Below, one piece after another: positions 15,687 through 22,345 of a stretch of 30,274 nucleotides of DNA. This DNA is from an uncultured Bacillota bacterium (GTDB lineage: Bacteria > Bacillota > Clostridia > Peptostreptococcales > Anaerovoracaceae). Every line of letters begins with the position of its first letter. Position 1 is the first letter of the stretch. The DNA is taken from positions 1 to 30,274 of the forward strand of contig CAUDEQ010000018.1 in assembly GCA_958448635.1 (NCBI GenBank). The letters run 5' to 3'. The notes below the pieces were generated by a model. That model saw nothing but the letters and a program-made list of their open reading frames with translations. It had not been told where the DNA came from and did no database searches. The position numbers and the translations under genes are program-made.

Positions 15687-17048
15687 CTAAGAAATCCTTG
15701 ATCTTCTGTCCTTGAGAAGATTTTCGGTTTCGTAAATGTCGTTGAGGAGGCAGAGGATTATTACCTTGTCATCCTCGAGGATTTCCGTATCTCCATTTGG
15801 GATTATGACCTCGGAGCCTCTGTGTATGGCAGCAAAAATGAGACCATCAGGCAAATCCAGTTCCTTGATAGGAGTTTCAAGTATATTCATATGAGGGGAG
15901 GCGATGATTTCCATAATCTCGGCCTGACCCTGTATGAGCTGCGAAGAGAGGACTTTTTTTGAGCCCTGTACGAAACGCATTATGTTTGTCGTCGTTATAT
16001 CAAGCGGGTTAAGAGCCATGTCCACACCCATTGCTGATATGATCTCGGCGTAGCTTTCCCTGCTTATCTTGGCAATGACATCCTCGATGCCGCGCTGCTT
16101 GGCTGTAAGGGCAAGAAGCAGGTTGTCCTCGTCAAAGCCGGTGACTGTAACTACGGCGTCCATCATATCGAGATTTTCCTCTTCCAACAGCGTCAGATCT
16201 GTGGCGTCACCGTGAAGAACCATGGTATCCTCCAGATGAGTGGAGAGATAATGACATCTGTCCTTATTCACCTCTATGATTTTGACGGCAGCGCCGAATT
16301 CTTCAAGCATCAAAGCCAGGTAGAAGCCTGTCTTGCCGCCGCCCAATATCATTACCTTCTGAAGGTCGGTATATTTGCCCTTTTCATGCACCTTGGAGTT
16401 CAGCTTCTGTATAGGACCTTTCTTTCCGATGACATAAAGTACATCATCTTCTTCTATGACGAAGTTGCCGTGAGGTATGATTACCTTACCGTTTCTGGAA
16501 ACGGCAACCACCAGCATTTCAGGAAGAATGCCGGAGATATCCATCATCGAGAGCCCTATGAGCTGCTTGTACTTCTCAACGTCGAACTCGACGAGAGACA
16601 CCTTGCCGCTGGAAAAAATACCGTTGCTGAGAGAGTATTTTTCAGCGAGATACTTGTATATTTCCACTGTGATACCCTGATCCGGGTTCACAATATGGTC
16701 GATTCCCATTGTATCCTTGATAAAGCTGATCTGCTGCATGTGTTCAGGGTCACGTACCCTGGCGATTACCTTATTACATCCCAACTTCTTGGCAAATGAC
16801 GCTATCAGTATGTTGACCTCGTCATTTCCGGTTACAGTGATGAGAAAATCATATGAAGCTACGTTGATCCTCTTTAATGTTTTGATTTCTTTCGCATTGG
16901 CGTTAATCGTCATTACATCCAGATGAGAGCTGATTTTCTGCAGCAGCTGCTCGTTGGTGTCGATTATAGTAACGGCATGATCTCCGCCTAGCAGAGCGTC
17001 TGCCAGTTTCATTCCAAGCTTACCTGCGCCGACGATAACAATTTTCAT
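15687..17048 (-). CDS. trkA: Trk system K+ uptake regulatory protein TrkA
   Basis: Cytoplasmic RCK protein of 453 residues with the full two-repeat architecture, each repeat a Rossmann nucleotide-binding domain followed by a TrkA-C domain. The first repeat begins MKIVIVGAGKLGMKLADALL with the acidic end IIDTNE. The second begins near residue 232, VMILGGGKTGFYLALMLEEF, with IIEVNKD. Such proteins form rings on TrkH dimers and gate them in response to NAD(H), ATP/ADP or, in some Firmicutes, c-di-AMP bound by TrkA-C domains. The start has GAGGGA upstream and a clear promoter. First gene of the operon; one TrkA apparently serves two TrkH proteins. Confidence 0.95.
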   Translation of the reverse strand: MKIVIVGAGKLGMKLADALLGGDHAVTIIDTNEQLLQKISSHLDVMTINANAKEIKTLKRINVASYDFLITVTGNDEVNILIASFAKKLGCNKVIARVRDPEHMQQISFIKDTMGIDHIVNPDQGITVEIYKYLAEKYSLSNGIFSSGKVSLVEFDVEKYKQLIGLSMMDISGILPEMLVVAVSRNGKVIIPHGNFVIEEDDVLYVIGKKGPIQKLNSKVHEKGKYTDLQKVMILGGGKTGFYLALMLEEFGAAVKIIEVNKDRCHYLSTHLEDTMVLHGDATDLTLLEEENLDMMDAVVTVTGFDEDNLLLALTAKQRGIEDVIAKISRESYAEIISAMGVDMALNPLDITTTNIMRFVQGSKKVLSSQLIQGQAEIMEIIASPHMNILETPIKELDLPDGLIFAAIHRGSEVIIPNGDTEILEDDKVIILCLLNDIYETENLLKDRRSRIS

Positions 17049-17101
17049 CTTTTTCCCTCTTTGTTCATATATTTATGAGTTTATGATAACCAAACAAAAA
17101 C

Positions 17102-17129
17102 ATTTTACCACTAATTATTGGAAATTCAA
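17102..17129 (-). promoter_or_regulatory. promoter of the trk operon
   Basis: On the minus strand TTGAAT (17129-17124) and TAAAAT (17107-17102) are 16 bases apart. The start would be near 17095, leaving a leader of only about 47 bases before the trkA ATG. That is too short for the c-di-AMP (ydaO) riboswitch that often controls K+ transporters. Confidence 0.6.
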
Positions 17130-17201
17130 TATATAATTGCAAGAAGTGAATAAATAGATTAAAATAATATCCGGATAGAGCAAATTAAGCAAAAACGCAT
17201 C

Positions 17202-17226
17202 ACAGACGGCATCGTCTGTATACAAT
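17202..17226 (+). promoter_or_regulatory. hairpin/dyad and -10 box before the hydrolase gene
   Basis: ACAGACG (17202-17208) and CGTCTGT (17213-17219) are perfect inverted arms around GCAT. They lie directly against a TACAAT -10-like box (17221-17226), in the place of a -35 box, which is not recognisable. The dyad may be an operator or activator site. The 17049-17245 spacer holds nothing else beyond the trk promoter on the other strand. Confidence 0.4.
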
Positions 17227-17245
17227 TCGGCGAGGTGAATGACAC

Positions 17246-17845
17246 ATGAAAATAAAGAGATTTATAGGAGGAATGCTCGAAAGCAACGGATACGTTATCT
17301 ATCAGAAGGACGGAGGCGATGCTTTCATAATCGACCCCGGATATAATCCCGGGGTTTTTACAGAGTATATAAAGGAACATTCGCTCATACTCAGGGGAAT
17401 CCTTTTGACCCATCATCATTATGATCATGTGGGCGCTGTGGAGAGGATAAGGGCTGCCATGGAATGTCCTGTATATCTTCATCGCAGCGACTGCGACATG
17501 TACAGAAAAAAAGTGGACGTGTACATGGAGGATGGAGATGTGATAGATCTTGAGGGCGAGGAAATAAAGGTGATAAATACACCGGGCCATACGAAAGGAG
17601 GCGTATGCTTTCTCAGCGAGAAGAGCAGGGTGTGCTTTACGGGAGATACCATATTTAATGTGGATCTGGGAAGGACCGATCTTGAGGATGGCTCAGAACA
17701 GGAAATGCGTGAAAGCATATTGAATATAATAGATAAATTTCCCAACGATATCATGATATATCCGGGACATGGAGACGGGTGTACCATGAAAAAGGTCAGA
17801 CAGATCAATACAGAGTTTTTAGATATTGTGGAGAAGAGGATATGA
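17246..17845 (+). CDS. metallo-beta-lactamase-fold hydrolase (glyoxalase II-like)
   Basis: A 199-residue MBL-fold hydrolase of the small glyoxalase II-like (YqgX) group. All metal ligands are present: His56, His58, Asp60 and His61 in THHHYDH, His115 in NTPGHTKGG, Asp134 in FTGDTIF and His175 in YPGHGDG. Enzymes of this group hydrolyse thioesters such as S-lactoylglutathione or act on unknown small molecules; glutathione is usually absent from Clostridia, so the true substrate is open. The start has a GAGGTG site ten bases upstream. The stop overlaps the next start (ATGA), so it is translationally coupled to the HAD phosphatase. Confidence 0.9.
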   Translation: MKIKRFIGGMLESNGYVIYQKDGGDAFIIDPGYNPGVFTEYIKEHSLILRGILLTHHHYDHVGAVERIRAAMECPVYLHRSDCDMYRKKVDVYMEDGDVIDLEGEEIKVINTPGHTKGGVCFLSEKSRVCFTGDTIFNVDLGRTDLEDGSEQEMRESILNIIDKFPNDIMIYPGHGDGCTMKKVRQINTEFLDIVEKRI

Positions 17846-18669
17846 CGATAAAACTGATAGCACTTGACTTGGATGGAACGACCATAAACAATGACAGAGT
17901 AATTAGCGAAAGAAACAGGAGAGCGCTGCAGAAAGCGGCGGACAAAGGCGTGAACATCGTGATCGCAACGGGAAGACCCTTCTGCGCCTTGCCAAAGGAC
18001 GTTTTCGAAATGGATTCGGTGAGATATGTTCTGACGTCAAACGGAGCGTCCATCACCGATCTCAAGGAAAACAGGAGCTTTTACAAGAATTGCCTGTCGG
18101 AGCTGGCTACGGAAAAATCCGTAGAGCTTCTGAAACAGTATGATTATATTATAGAATGCTTTGTAAACGGGGTTGCGTATATTGACGGGCCGTATTATCG
18201 AAAGGTGGAAAAAACGGGGATCAGCTTTCGTGATGTAGAGTACATACTGAACACGAGAACACCGATAGATGATATATACGGATTCATGCTGGAAAACAAA
18301 GGCAATGTAGAAAACATAAATGTCAACTTCGAGGATATGAGTCACAAGCCGATCATGAAGGAAAGGCTGCTCACTCTTCCTGAGACGACGATAACAAGCT
18401 CTTTTCCGCACAATCTTGAGATAGGGGGAGCGACCACCAGCAAGGCAGATGCGCTGATACAGATGGGCAAGCTCCTGGGGATAGGCACGGAGGAGATGAT
18501 GGCCGCCGGAGACAGTCCCAATGATATAGAAATGCTGAAGACCGTAGGCCTGCCTGTGGCTGTGGGAAATGCCGAGGAGGAGGTCAAGGCTGTGGCAAAG
18601 TACATCGCTCCGACGAACCATGAGGACGGAGTGGCTGATGCCGTCGAAAGATTCGTGTTGGCCGAATAA
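17842..18669 (+). CDS. Cof-type HAD-superfamily phosphatase
   Basis: A 275-residue HAD hydrolase of the Cof (IIB cap) family. These dephosphorylate sugar phosphates, flavin mononucleotide, pyridoxal phosphate and similar metabolites. Motif I is LIALDLDGTT with nucleophile Asp9 and acid Asp11; the segment ATGRPF follows near residue 53. The late motif is GGATTSKADAL followed by AAGDSPNDIEML, with the Mg2+-binding aspartates. I chose ATG 17842, which overlaps the previous stop and has GAAGAGGA (17831-17838), over an in-frame ATG at 17779 inside the hydrolase gene. A strong terminator follows 111 bases after the stop. The specific substrate cannot be inferred. Confidence 0.92.
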   Translation: MTIKLIALDLDGTTINNDRVISERNRRALQKAADKGVNIVIATGRPFCALPKDVFEMDSVRYVLTSNGASITDLKENRSFYKNCLSELATEKSVELLKQYDYIIECFVNGVAYIDGPYYRKVEKTGISFRDVEYILNTRTPIDDIYGFMLENKGNVENINVNFEDMSHKPIMKERLLTLPETTITSSFPHNLEIGGATTSKADALIQMGKLLGIGTEEMMAAGDSPNDIEMLKTVGLPVAVGNAEEEVKAVAKYIAPTNHEDGVADAVERFVLAE

Positions 18670-18701
18670 GCAGCAGCTTTATATGAAAAAAGAGGCTTTT
18701 G

Positions 18702-18738
18702 AAACAAGGCTCTATGCAGCAAACAAGGCTTTTTGCAG
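18702..18738. repeat. 19-base tandem duplication
   Basis: AAACAAGGCTCTATGCAG (18702-18719) recurs at 18721-18738 with two changes (AAACAAGGCTTTTTGCAG), a shift of 19 bases. It lies between the HAD stop and its terminator. Confidence 0.75.
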
Positions 18739-18780
18739 TAGAGATAATTTAGCTGGCAGTGGGTAATTTTAAGAAGCTGA

Positions 18781-18807
18781 GCGCAGAGATTTTTCTCTGC
18801 GCTTTTT
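18781..18807 (+). terminator. terminator of the hydrolase-phosphatase operon
   Basis: GCGCAGAGA (18781-18789) and TCTCTGCGC (18794-18802) form nine perfect pairs around TTTT, followed at once by TTTTT. This is a textbook rho-independent terminator. Confidence 0.93.
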
Positions 18808-18836
18808 GTATACGGAAACTTGTCTATGGTCCTTGT

Positions 18837-18948
18837 GGGTGTGGCAGATATGTTTGGCGGATATGTATGGCAGACGGGCGTGACCGGCATGTTTCGCATA
18901 CGGATGCGACGGATGTGTTCGACAGACGGGTGTGGCCGGCATGGCACT
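18837..18948. repeat. three diverged GC-rich direct copies
   Basis: Related units start at 18837 (GGGTGTGGCAGATATG), 18876 (GGGCGTGACCGGCATG) and 18928 (GGGTGTGGCCGGCATG). The last two are embedded in a 21-base block (18871-18891 and 18923-18943) that differs at two positions. Spacing is 39 and 52 bases. The block is more GC-rich than its flanks and may have a separate origin. Confidence 0.65.
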
Positions 18949-18953
18949 CTTTG

Positions 18954-19058
18954 GAATCTCAAAAAATTGATGGGCTCATAGGGATTTGGAGACTATTTAA
19001 TCTTCCGCTCCATAAAAGTCTCCAAATGAGCTGTTGGGTAAGGGCTATTTTGAGATTC
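18954..19058. repeat. nested 105-base hairpin element
   Basis: Outer arms GAATCTCAAAA (18954-18964) and TTTTGAGATTC (19048-19058) are perfect. Inside them GCTC (18974-18977) pairs with GAGC (19028-19031), and ATTTGGAGACT (18984-18994) pairs perfectly with AGTCTCCAAAT (19017-19027) around a 22-base loop. Read as RNA or single-stranded DNA it would form one long rod with an internal loop and a bulge. It could be a small structured RNA, a miniature mobile element or a remnant of one; no promoter is evident directly upstream. Confidence 0.6.
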
Positions 19059-19120
19059 TGATTATAAAAGCTCCTTAGAAGCATATGAAAAGTAACAAAA
19101 TCACCATCTGAACAAGGTCT

Positions 19121-19203
19121 ATTTGGAGACTTTGCTTGCAGGATGATGGTTTATATCATAAAAAATCTCCAAAGCAAATGCCGGTCACAGCCATTTGGAG
19201 ACT
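19121..19203. repeat. second and third TTTGGAGACT elements
   Basis: ATTTGGAGACT recurs at 19121-19131 and 19193-19203. An inverted, slightly degenerate copy, AATCTCCAAAG, is at 19164-19174. The 12-base arms 19122-19133 and 19162-19173 pair with one mismatch, with an ATGAT/ATCAT stem nested in the loop, echoing the first hairpin. With the pair at 18984 and 19017 there are three direct and two inverted copies within 220 bases. Confidence 0.65.
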
Positions 19204-19267
19204 TTTCATTGGAAGAGAGTGATGCTCATATTTGATCCTGGTTGCTGCTTTGGATTTGAAAGAAAAA

Positions 19268-19302
19268 ATTTCCTTGACAGGAAATAAATTCCATAATATT
19301 AT
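19268..19302 (+). promoter_or_regulatory. strong promoter of yraN with a dyad over the -35 box
   Basis: A perfect TTGACA (19274-19279), a 17-base spacer and TATTAT (19297-19302) form a near-consensus sigma-A promoter. The -35 box is flanked exactly by inverted arms, ATTTCC (19268-19273) and GGAAAT (19280-19285), so it sits in the loop of a perfect dyad. A repressor binding this dyad would cover the -35 box. The start would be near 19309, giving a leader of about 184 bases to the yraN ATG. Confidence 0.75.
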
Positions 19303-19330
19303 TTAAAATGTAAAATAATGGAAATAAATA

Positions 19331-19500
19331 ATGGAGGATGTATGGAAAATGCGAGGAGCATATGGAAAGTCGAAAGGTCTACATGGAAATCAGAAGATGA
19401 CATATGTAAATCACAAGAGTCATATGGGAAAAATCAGGGCGTATAGCCTTATATGAAAAATAAGCGAGGAGTATGAAGAAAAGGGGGATATTATGGAAAA
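19331..19500 (+). repeat. degenerate 20-21-base array of start-site-like units
   Basis: Units with the pattern purine-rich AGGAG, a few bases, TATGGAAA recur at nearly even spacing. ATG triplets fall at 19342, 19362, 19383, 19404, 19424, 19453, 19473 and 19493, mostly 20-21 apart, and a decayed unit (TATAG) is at 19443. The last ATG is the yraN start. The array therefore looks like repeated decayed copies of the yraN initiation region. The A-runs are also spaced at about two helical turns, which could bend DNA. Confidence 0.6.
19342..19446 (+). CDS. possible 34-residue leader peptide with heptad repeats (doubtful)
   Basis: A short frame starts at ATG 19342, four bases after GGAGG (19333-19337). 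It encodes 34 residues whose core is four seven-residue units: RSIWKVE, RSTWKSE, DDICKSQ and ESYGKNQ. It ends at TAG 19444-19446, ahead of yraN, and follows the strong promoter. The heptads arise because the DNA units are 21 bases, so any frame here gives a heptad pattern, and another 41-codon frame starts at ATG 19331. Coding is therefore not shown; an upstream peptide regulating yraN is only a possibility. Confidence 0.2.
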   Translation: MENARSIWKVERSTWKSEDDICKSQESYGKNQGV

Positions 19501-19831
19501 AAAGGTTCTTGGAAGAATCGGAGAGGAAATGGCAGCTAGGATTCTTGAAAAAAGCGGATACAGGATTATCGCAAGAAACTTCAGGTGCTGCGCCGGAGAG
19601 GTGGATATCATAGCCTCAAAGGAATGTGTGCTGTGCTTTATCGAAGTGAAGACGAGAACAGGGTATGGATACGGCAGACCATGTGAGGCAGTGGGAGCGT
19701 TAAAGCAGGAGCATATAAGAGAGGCTGCATTATGCTACCTTGAAGAGCGAAGAAACAGAAGCTGCCGGTATGATGAAATCAGATTTGACGTCATGGAAAT
19801 AACCGTAGAGCATATAGAGGGAGCCTTTTAA
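19493..19831 (+). CDS. yraN: YraN family (UPF0102) endonuclease-fold protein
   Basis: A 112-residue member of UPF0102, small proteins with a PD-(D/E)xK nuclease-like fold whose biological role is not settled. The motif set is clear: GRIGEEMAARILEKSGYRIIARNFR, then GEVDIIA and FIEVKTR, giving the Glu, Asp, Glu and Lys of the nuclease core, and a C-terminal IRFDVMEI. The start at 19493 has AAGGGGG (19481-19487). It sits behind a strong promoter and a long, repetitive leader, and is the first gene of a run with comM and dprA. This order (yraN near comM and dprA) is common in Firmicutes and suggests a DNA-processing role, by association only. Confidence 0.92.
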   Translation: MEKKVLGRIGEEMAARILEKSGYRIIARNFRCCAGEVDIIASKECVLCFIEVKTRTGYGYGRPCEAVGALKQEHIREAALCYLEERRNRSCRYDEIRFDVMEITVEHIEGAF

Positions 19832-19875
19832 ACAGGCGGGGGCATAAGCTCTGTAATGGGAAAGGAGAGGAAAAA

Positions 19876-21396
19876 GTGTTTACTAGGATAAAAACCGCTA
19901 CTCTGGAAGGTGTGGAGGGAACAGCCGTTACAGTTGAGACAGATGTGAGAATGGGGCTGCCGTCCTTCAGGGTAGTGGGCCTTGCGGATACGACCATAAA
20001 GGAAGCAGGAAGCCGTATTAAGCCTGCCATACTGAATTCAGGTCTCGAGTTTCCCGACAAGAGGGTGACGGTGAACCTTGTTCCTGCAGGAAGACATAAG
20101 GAGGGAACGCATTTTGATCTGCCTATAGCTGTGGCCCTTATGGACATAGCTAGAGAACCGGAGGATACAGCATTTCTCGGTGAGCTGTCGCTGGACGGAA
20201 GACTGAACAGCATCAAGGGAGCGCTGCCGCTGGTTCTCTGCCTCAGGAAGAACGGTATCAGGAGAGTTATACTGCCGTCAGGCAATGCGGAGGAAGCATC
20301 GGTGTTGGAGGATATTGAGATTCTGGCAGCAGACAGCTTGGAGCAGGTCGTAAAGCATATCAGAGGAATAGAAGAGATTTCCGTATATACCAGAAGAAAA
20401 AGAGCCTTAAGGGCAGAATGGGATGTGGATTTTTCGCAGGTGATAGGTCAGGAGGCTGTAAAAAGGGCAGTTACCATAAGCGCTGCGGGAAAGCATGGCA
20501 TTCTGATGATGGGAGGTCCCGGCTGCGGGAAAACGATGATAGCAAGGAGAATACCTACGATACTGCCGGAGCTTACATATGATGAAAAGCTGGAGATAAC
20601 GGGAGTGTACAGTGTGGCGGGAATGCTCACTGAGGAACAGCCCGTGATAGACAGAAGGCCGTTCAGAGGGCCTCATCACACGGTGACGGTGACAGGCCTT
20701 CTCGGCGGCGGAATTAAGCCGCGGCCAGGGGAAATGTCTCTGGCGCATAAAGGCGTACTGTTCCTGGATGAGCTGGGAGAGTTTGACAGCAAGGTAATAG
20801 ATGCGATGAGGCAGCCTGCAGAGGAGGGAGTTATACGGCTGATGAGGAACAGCTTTGAGGTCGCCTTTCCTGCGGATGTGATGATAGTTGCGGCGGCAAA
20901 TCCATGCAAATGCGGATATCTATGGGACGACAGGAGGATATGCACCTGCAGCCCCAAGCAGCTTGACAGCTATAAGAAAAAGCTCAACGGCCCTTTTTCC
21001 GACAGGATAGACATGCATATAAAGATGTCCCCTGTTGAAAAGGAAATCATCGAAAAGGGGATATATCGTCAAAAGGCGATGTCATCGGAAGACATGCGGA
21101 TTCAGGTGCAGCAGGCAGTTGAAGTACAAAAGTTGAGGTACGCAGGAACGAGGTATACCTGCAACGGCGGGCTGGATGAAAAGGGATTGGAGGAGTTTTG
21201 CAGTCTTGACAGCGAAGGCACGGCGATAATGTCCGCTGCCTATGATAAGCTGGGGCTTTCCATGAGGGCATGCAGCAGGCTGATAAAGGTGGCAAGAACG
21301 ATAGCGGATATGGAAGGCTCCCGGCAAATACGGCAGGAGCACATGGCAGAATCGCTGATATACAGGATTTCAGAAGGGGAAAGAGAACGATTATGA
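19876..21396 (+). CDS. comM: YifB/ComM family Mg-chelatase-like AAA+ ATPase
   Basis: AAA+ protein of 506 residues, the normal length. ComM is a hexameric helicase that promotes branch migration during integration of transforming DNA. The N-terminal ChlI-like domain begins FTRIKTATLEGVEG and includes LPSFRVVGLAD. Walker A is GGPGCGKT at residues 213-220 and Walker B is VLFLDELGEF. A four-cysteine segment follows (CKCGYLWDDRRICTC), and the C-terminal Mg-chelatase domain shows MRACSRLIKVARTIADMEGS. The start is GTG 19876, with AAAGGAGAGG upstream and 44 bases after yraN. Its stop overlaps the dprA start (ATGA), so the two are coupled. Confidence 0.95.
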   Translation: MFTRIKTATLEGVEGTAVTVETDVRMGLPSFRVVGLADTTIKEAGSRIKPAILNSGLEFPDKRVTVNLVPAGRHKEGTHFDLPIAVALMDIAREPEDTAFLGELSLDGRLNSIKGALPLVLCLRKNGIRRVILPSGNAEEASVLEDIEILAADSLEQVVKHIRGIEEISVYTRRKRALRAEWDVDFSQVIGQEAVKRAVTISAAGKHGILMMGGPGCGKTMIARRIPTILPELTYDEKLEITGVYSVAGMLTEEQPVIDRRPFRGPHHTVTVTGLLGGGIKPRPGEMSLAHKGVLFLDELGEFDSKVIDAMRQPAEEGVIRLMRNSFEVAFPADVMIVAAANPCKCGYLWDDRRICTCSPKQLDSYKKKLNGPFSDRIDMHIKMSPVEKEIIEKGIYRQKAMSSEDMRIQVQQAVEVQKLRYAGTRYTCNGGLDEKGLEEFCSLDSEGTAIMSAAYDKLGLSMRACSRLIKVARTIADMEGSRQIRQEHMAESLIYRISEGERERL

Positions 21397-22289
21397 ATGA
21401 TAACAGAGTAAGCGGCGAAAATAAGCTGAGGAGCTGCATTGAAATGATAACGTCGGGTTCTCCCGATTATCCGGCGCTGCTTAAGGAGATAAAGGATTAT
21501 CCCAGGGAGTTATATTATATAGGAAATATAAATATTCTCAGGAAGAGATGCGTTTCGGTGGTGGGCTCGAGAAATGCCAATCAGTACGGAAAGACGACGG
21601 CAGCCGCCATAGCCGGAAAGCTGGCGGAACGTGATGTGACGGTGGTCAGCGGCATGGCAAGAGGCATAGATACATGTGCGCACAGAGGAGCACTGGATGC
21701 CGGAGGAGGGACTGCAGCCGTGCTGGGCTGCGGAGCGGATATATGCTATCCCGAGGAAAACAGGCGCCTCAAGGAAGATATTGAGAAAATGGGGATAGTC
21801 ATCTCTGAATACATGCCGGGAACAGAGCCGAAGCCTTATTACTTTCCGCAAAGAAACAGGATAATAAGCGGTCTTTCGGAGATGACCGTTGTAGTTCAGG
21901 CTAGAAACAGCAGCGGCTCTCTGATAACGGCAGAGCTGGCGGCAGAGCAGGGCAGAGAGGTATGTGCAGTCCCCGGCAACATAGACAGCATGTACAGCAT
22001 GGGAAGCAATAAGCTGGTGAAGGACGGAGCGGTTCCCATCGTGAACGTATCAGACATACTGGAGATGATGGGTCTTGCCACCTTGGATACAAAAAGGGCG
22101 GAAAAAATGCTCAGCAATACAGAAATGAAGATTTTTTCGATGCTGAAGGAATGTGGAGAAATGACGGTGGATGAGGTATGTATGGCCATGAAAAAATCTC
22201 CTGCGTATATAAACAGCATAATTACGGTAATGGAGCTGAAGGGGGCGGTTTTTACAAGCCTTGGAAAAATTTTTGTTGCAAAAGGATAA
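21393..22289 (+). CDS. dprA: DNA-processing protein DprA
   Basis: DprA/Smf of 298 residues. The protein binds single-stranded DNA and loads RecA during natural transformation. The Rossmann-like core is visible: SVVGSRNANQYGK, VVSGMARGIDTCAHRGAL, PYYFPQRNRIISGLS and NSSGSLITAELAAEQGREVCAVPGNI. A C-terminal winged-helix domain follows (SNTEMKIFSMLKECGEMTVDEVC). The N-terminal SAM-like domain found in longer DprA proteins is reduced to about 20 residues. I chose ATG 21393, which overlaps the comM stop, with AGAAGGGGA (21372-21380) upstream, over an in-frame start at 21270 within comM. Together with comM it hints at transformation ability, though other com genes are outside the window. Confidence 0.94.
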   Translation: MNDNRVSGENKLRSCIEMITSGSPDYPALLKEIKDYPRELYYIGNINILRKRCVSVVGSRNANQYGKTTAAAIAGKLAERDVTVVSGMARGIDTCAHRGALDAGGGTAAVLGCGADICYPEENRRLKEDIEKMGIVISEYMPGTEPKPYYFPQRNRIISGLSEMTVVVQARNSSGSLITAELAAEQGREVCAVPGNIDSMYSMGSNKLVKDGAVPIVNVSDILEMMGLATLDTKRAEKMLSNTEMKIFSMLKECGEMTVDEVCMAMKKSPAYINSIITVMELKGAVFTSLGKIFVAKG

Positions 22290-22303
22290 AAATGTAATAT
22301 AAT
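22276..22303 (+). promoter_or_regulatory. promoter of topA
   Basis: TTGCAA (22276-22281), 16 bases and a perfect TATAAT (22298-22303). The -35 box lies within the last codons of dprA. The start near 22310 gives a leader of about 36 bases. Confidence 0.7.
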
Positions 22304-22345
22304 CTGTTACTAGAAGTTAGATATAAATGTGAAAGAGAGGTTTTC

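Larger units (their letters stand above)
18670..19492. other. repeat-rich region without a confident gene
   Basis: This 823-base gap between the HAD gene and yraN has no family-like coding frame. It holds, in order, a 19-base tandem duplication, a strong terminator, three diverged GC-rich copies, nested hairpins built from a TTTGGAGACT element, a near-consensus promoter and a 20-21-base degenerate array. Base composition shifts sharply inside it, from a GC-rich block at 18836-18945 to AT-rich DNA after 19260. I consider it a mosaic of non-coding repeat elements; separate entries describe the parts. Confidence 0.7.

Noticed and set aside
17049..17160. K+- or c-di-AMP-responsive riboswitch ahead of trkA
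   Set aside because: The promoter leaves a leader of about 47 bases, too short for the ydaO class, and no conserved core is seen.
18342..18962. 206-codon open frame on the minus strand
   Set aside because: Its 3' half is antisense to the HAD catalytic C-terminus and its 5' part reads through repeats and a terminator. It is best explained as a shadow frame.
18759..19061. 100-codon open frame on the plus strand
   Set aside because: It begins before a perfect terminator and runs through its stem and U-run, then through the GC-rich copies and nested hairpins. It has no ribosome site and no family-like pattern.
18984..19203. CRISPR-like repeats
   Set aside because: The repeats are only 11 bases, occur in both orientations and have uneven spacing; no cas gene is nearby.
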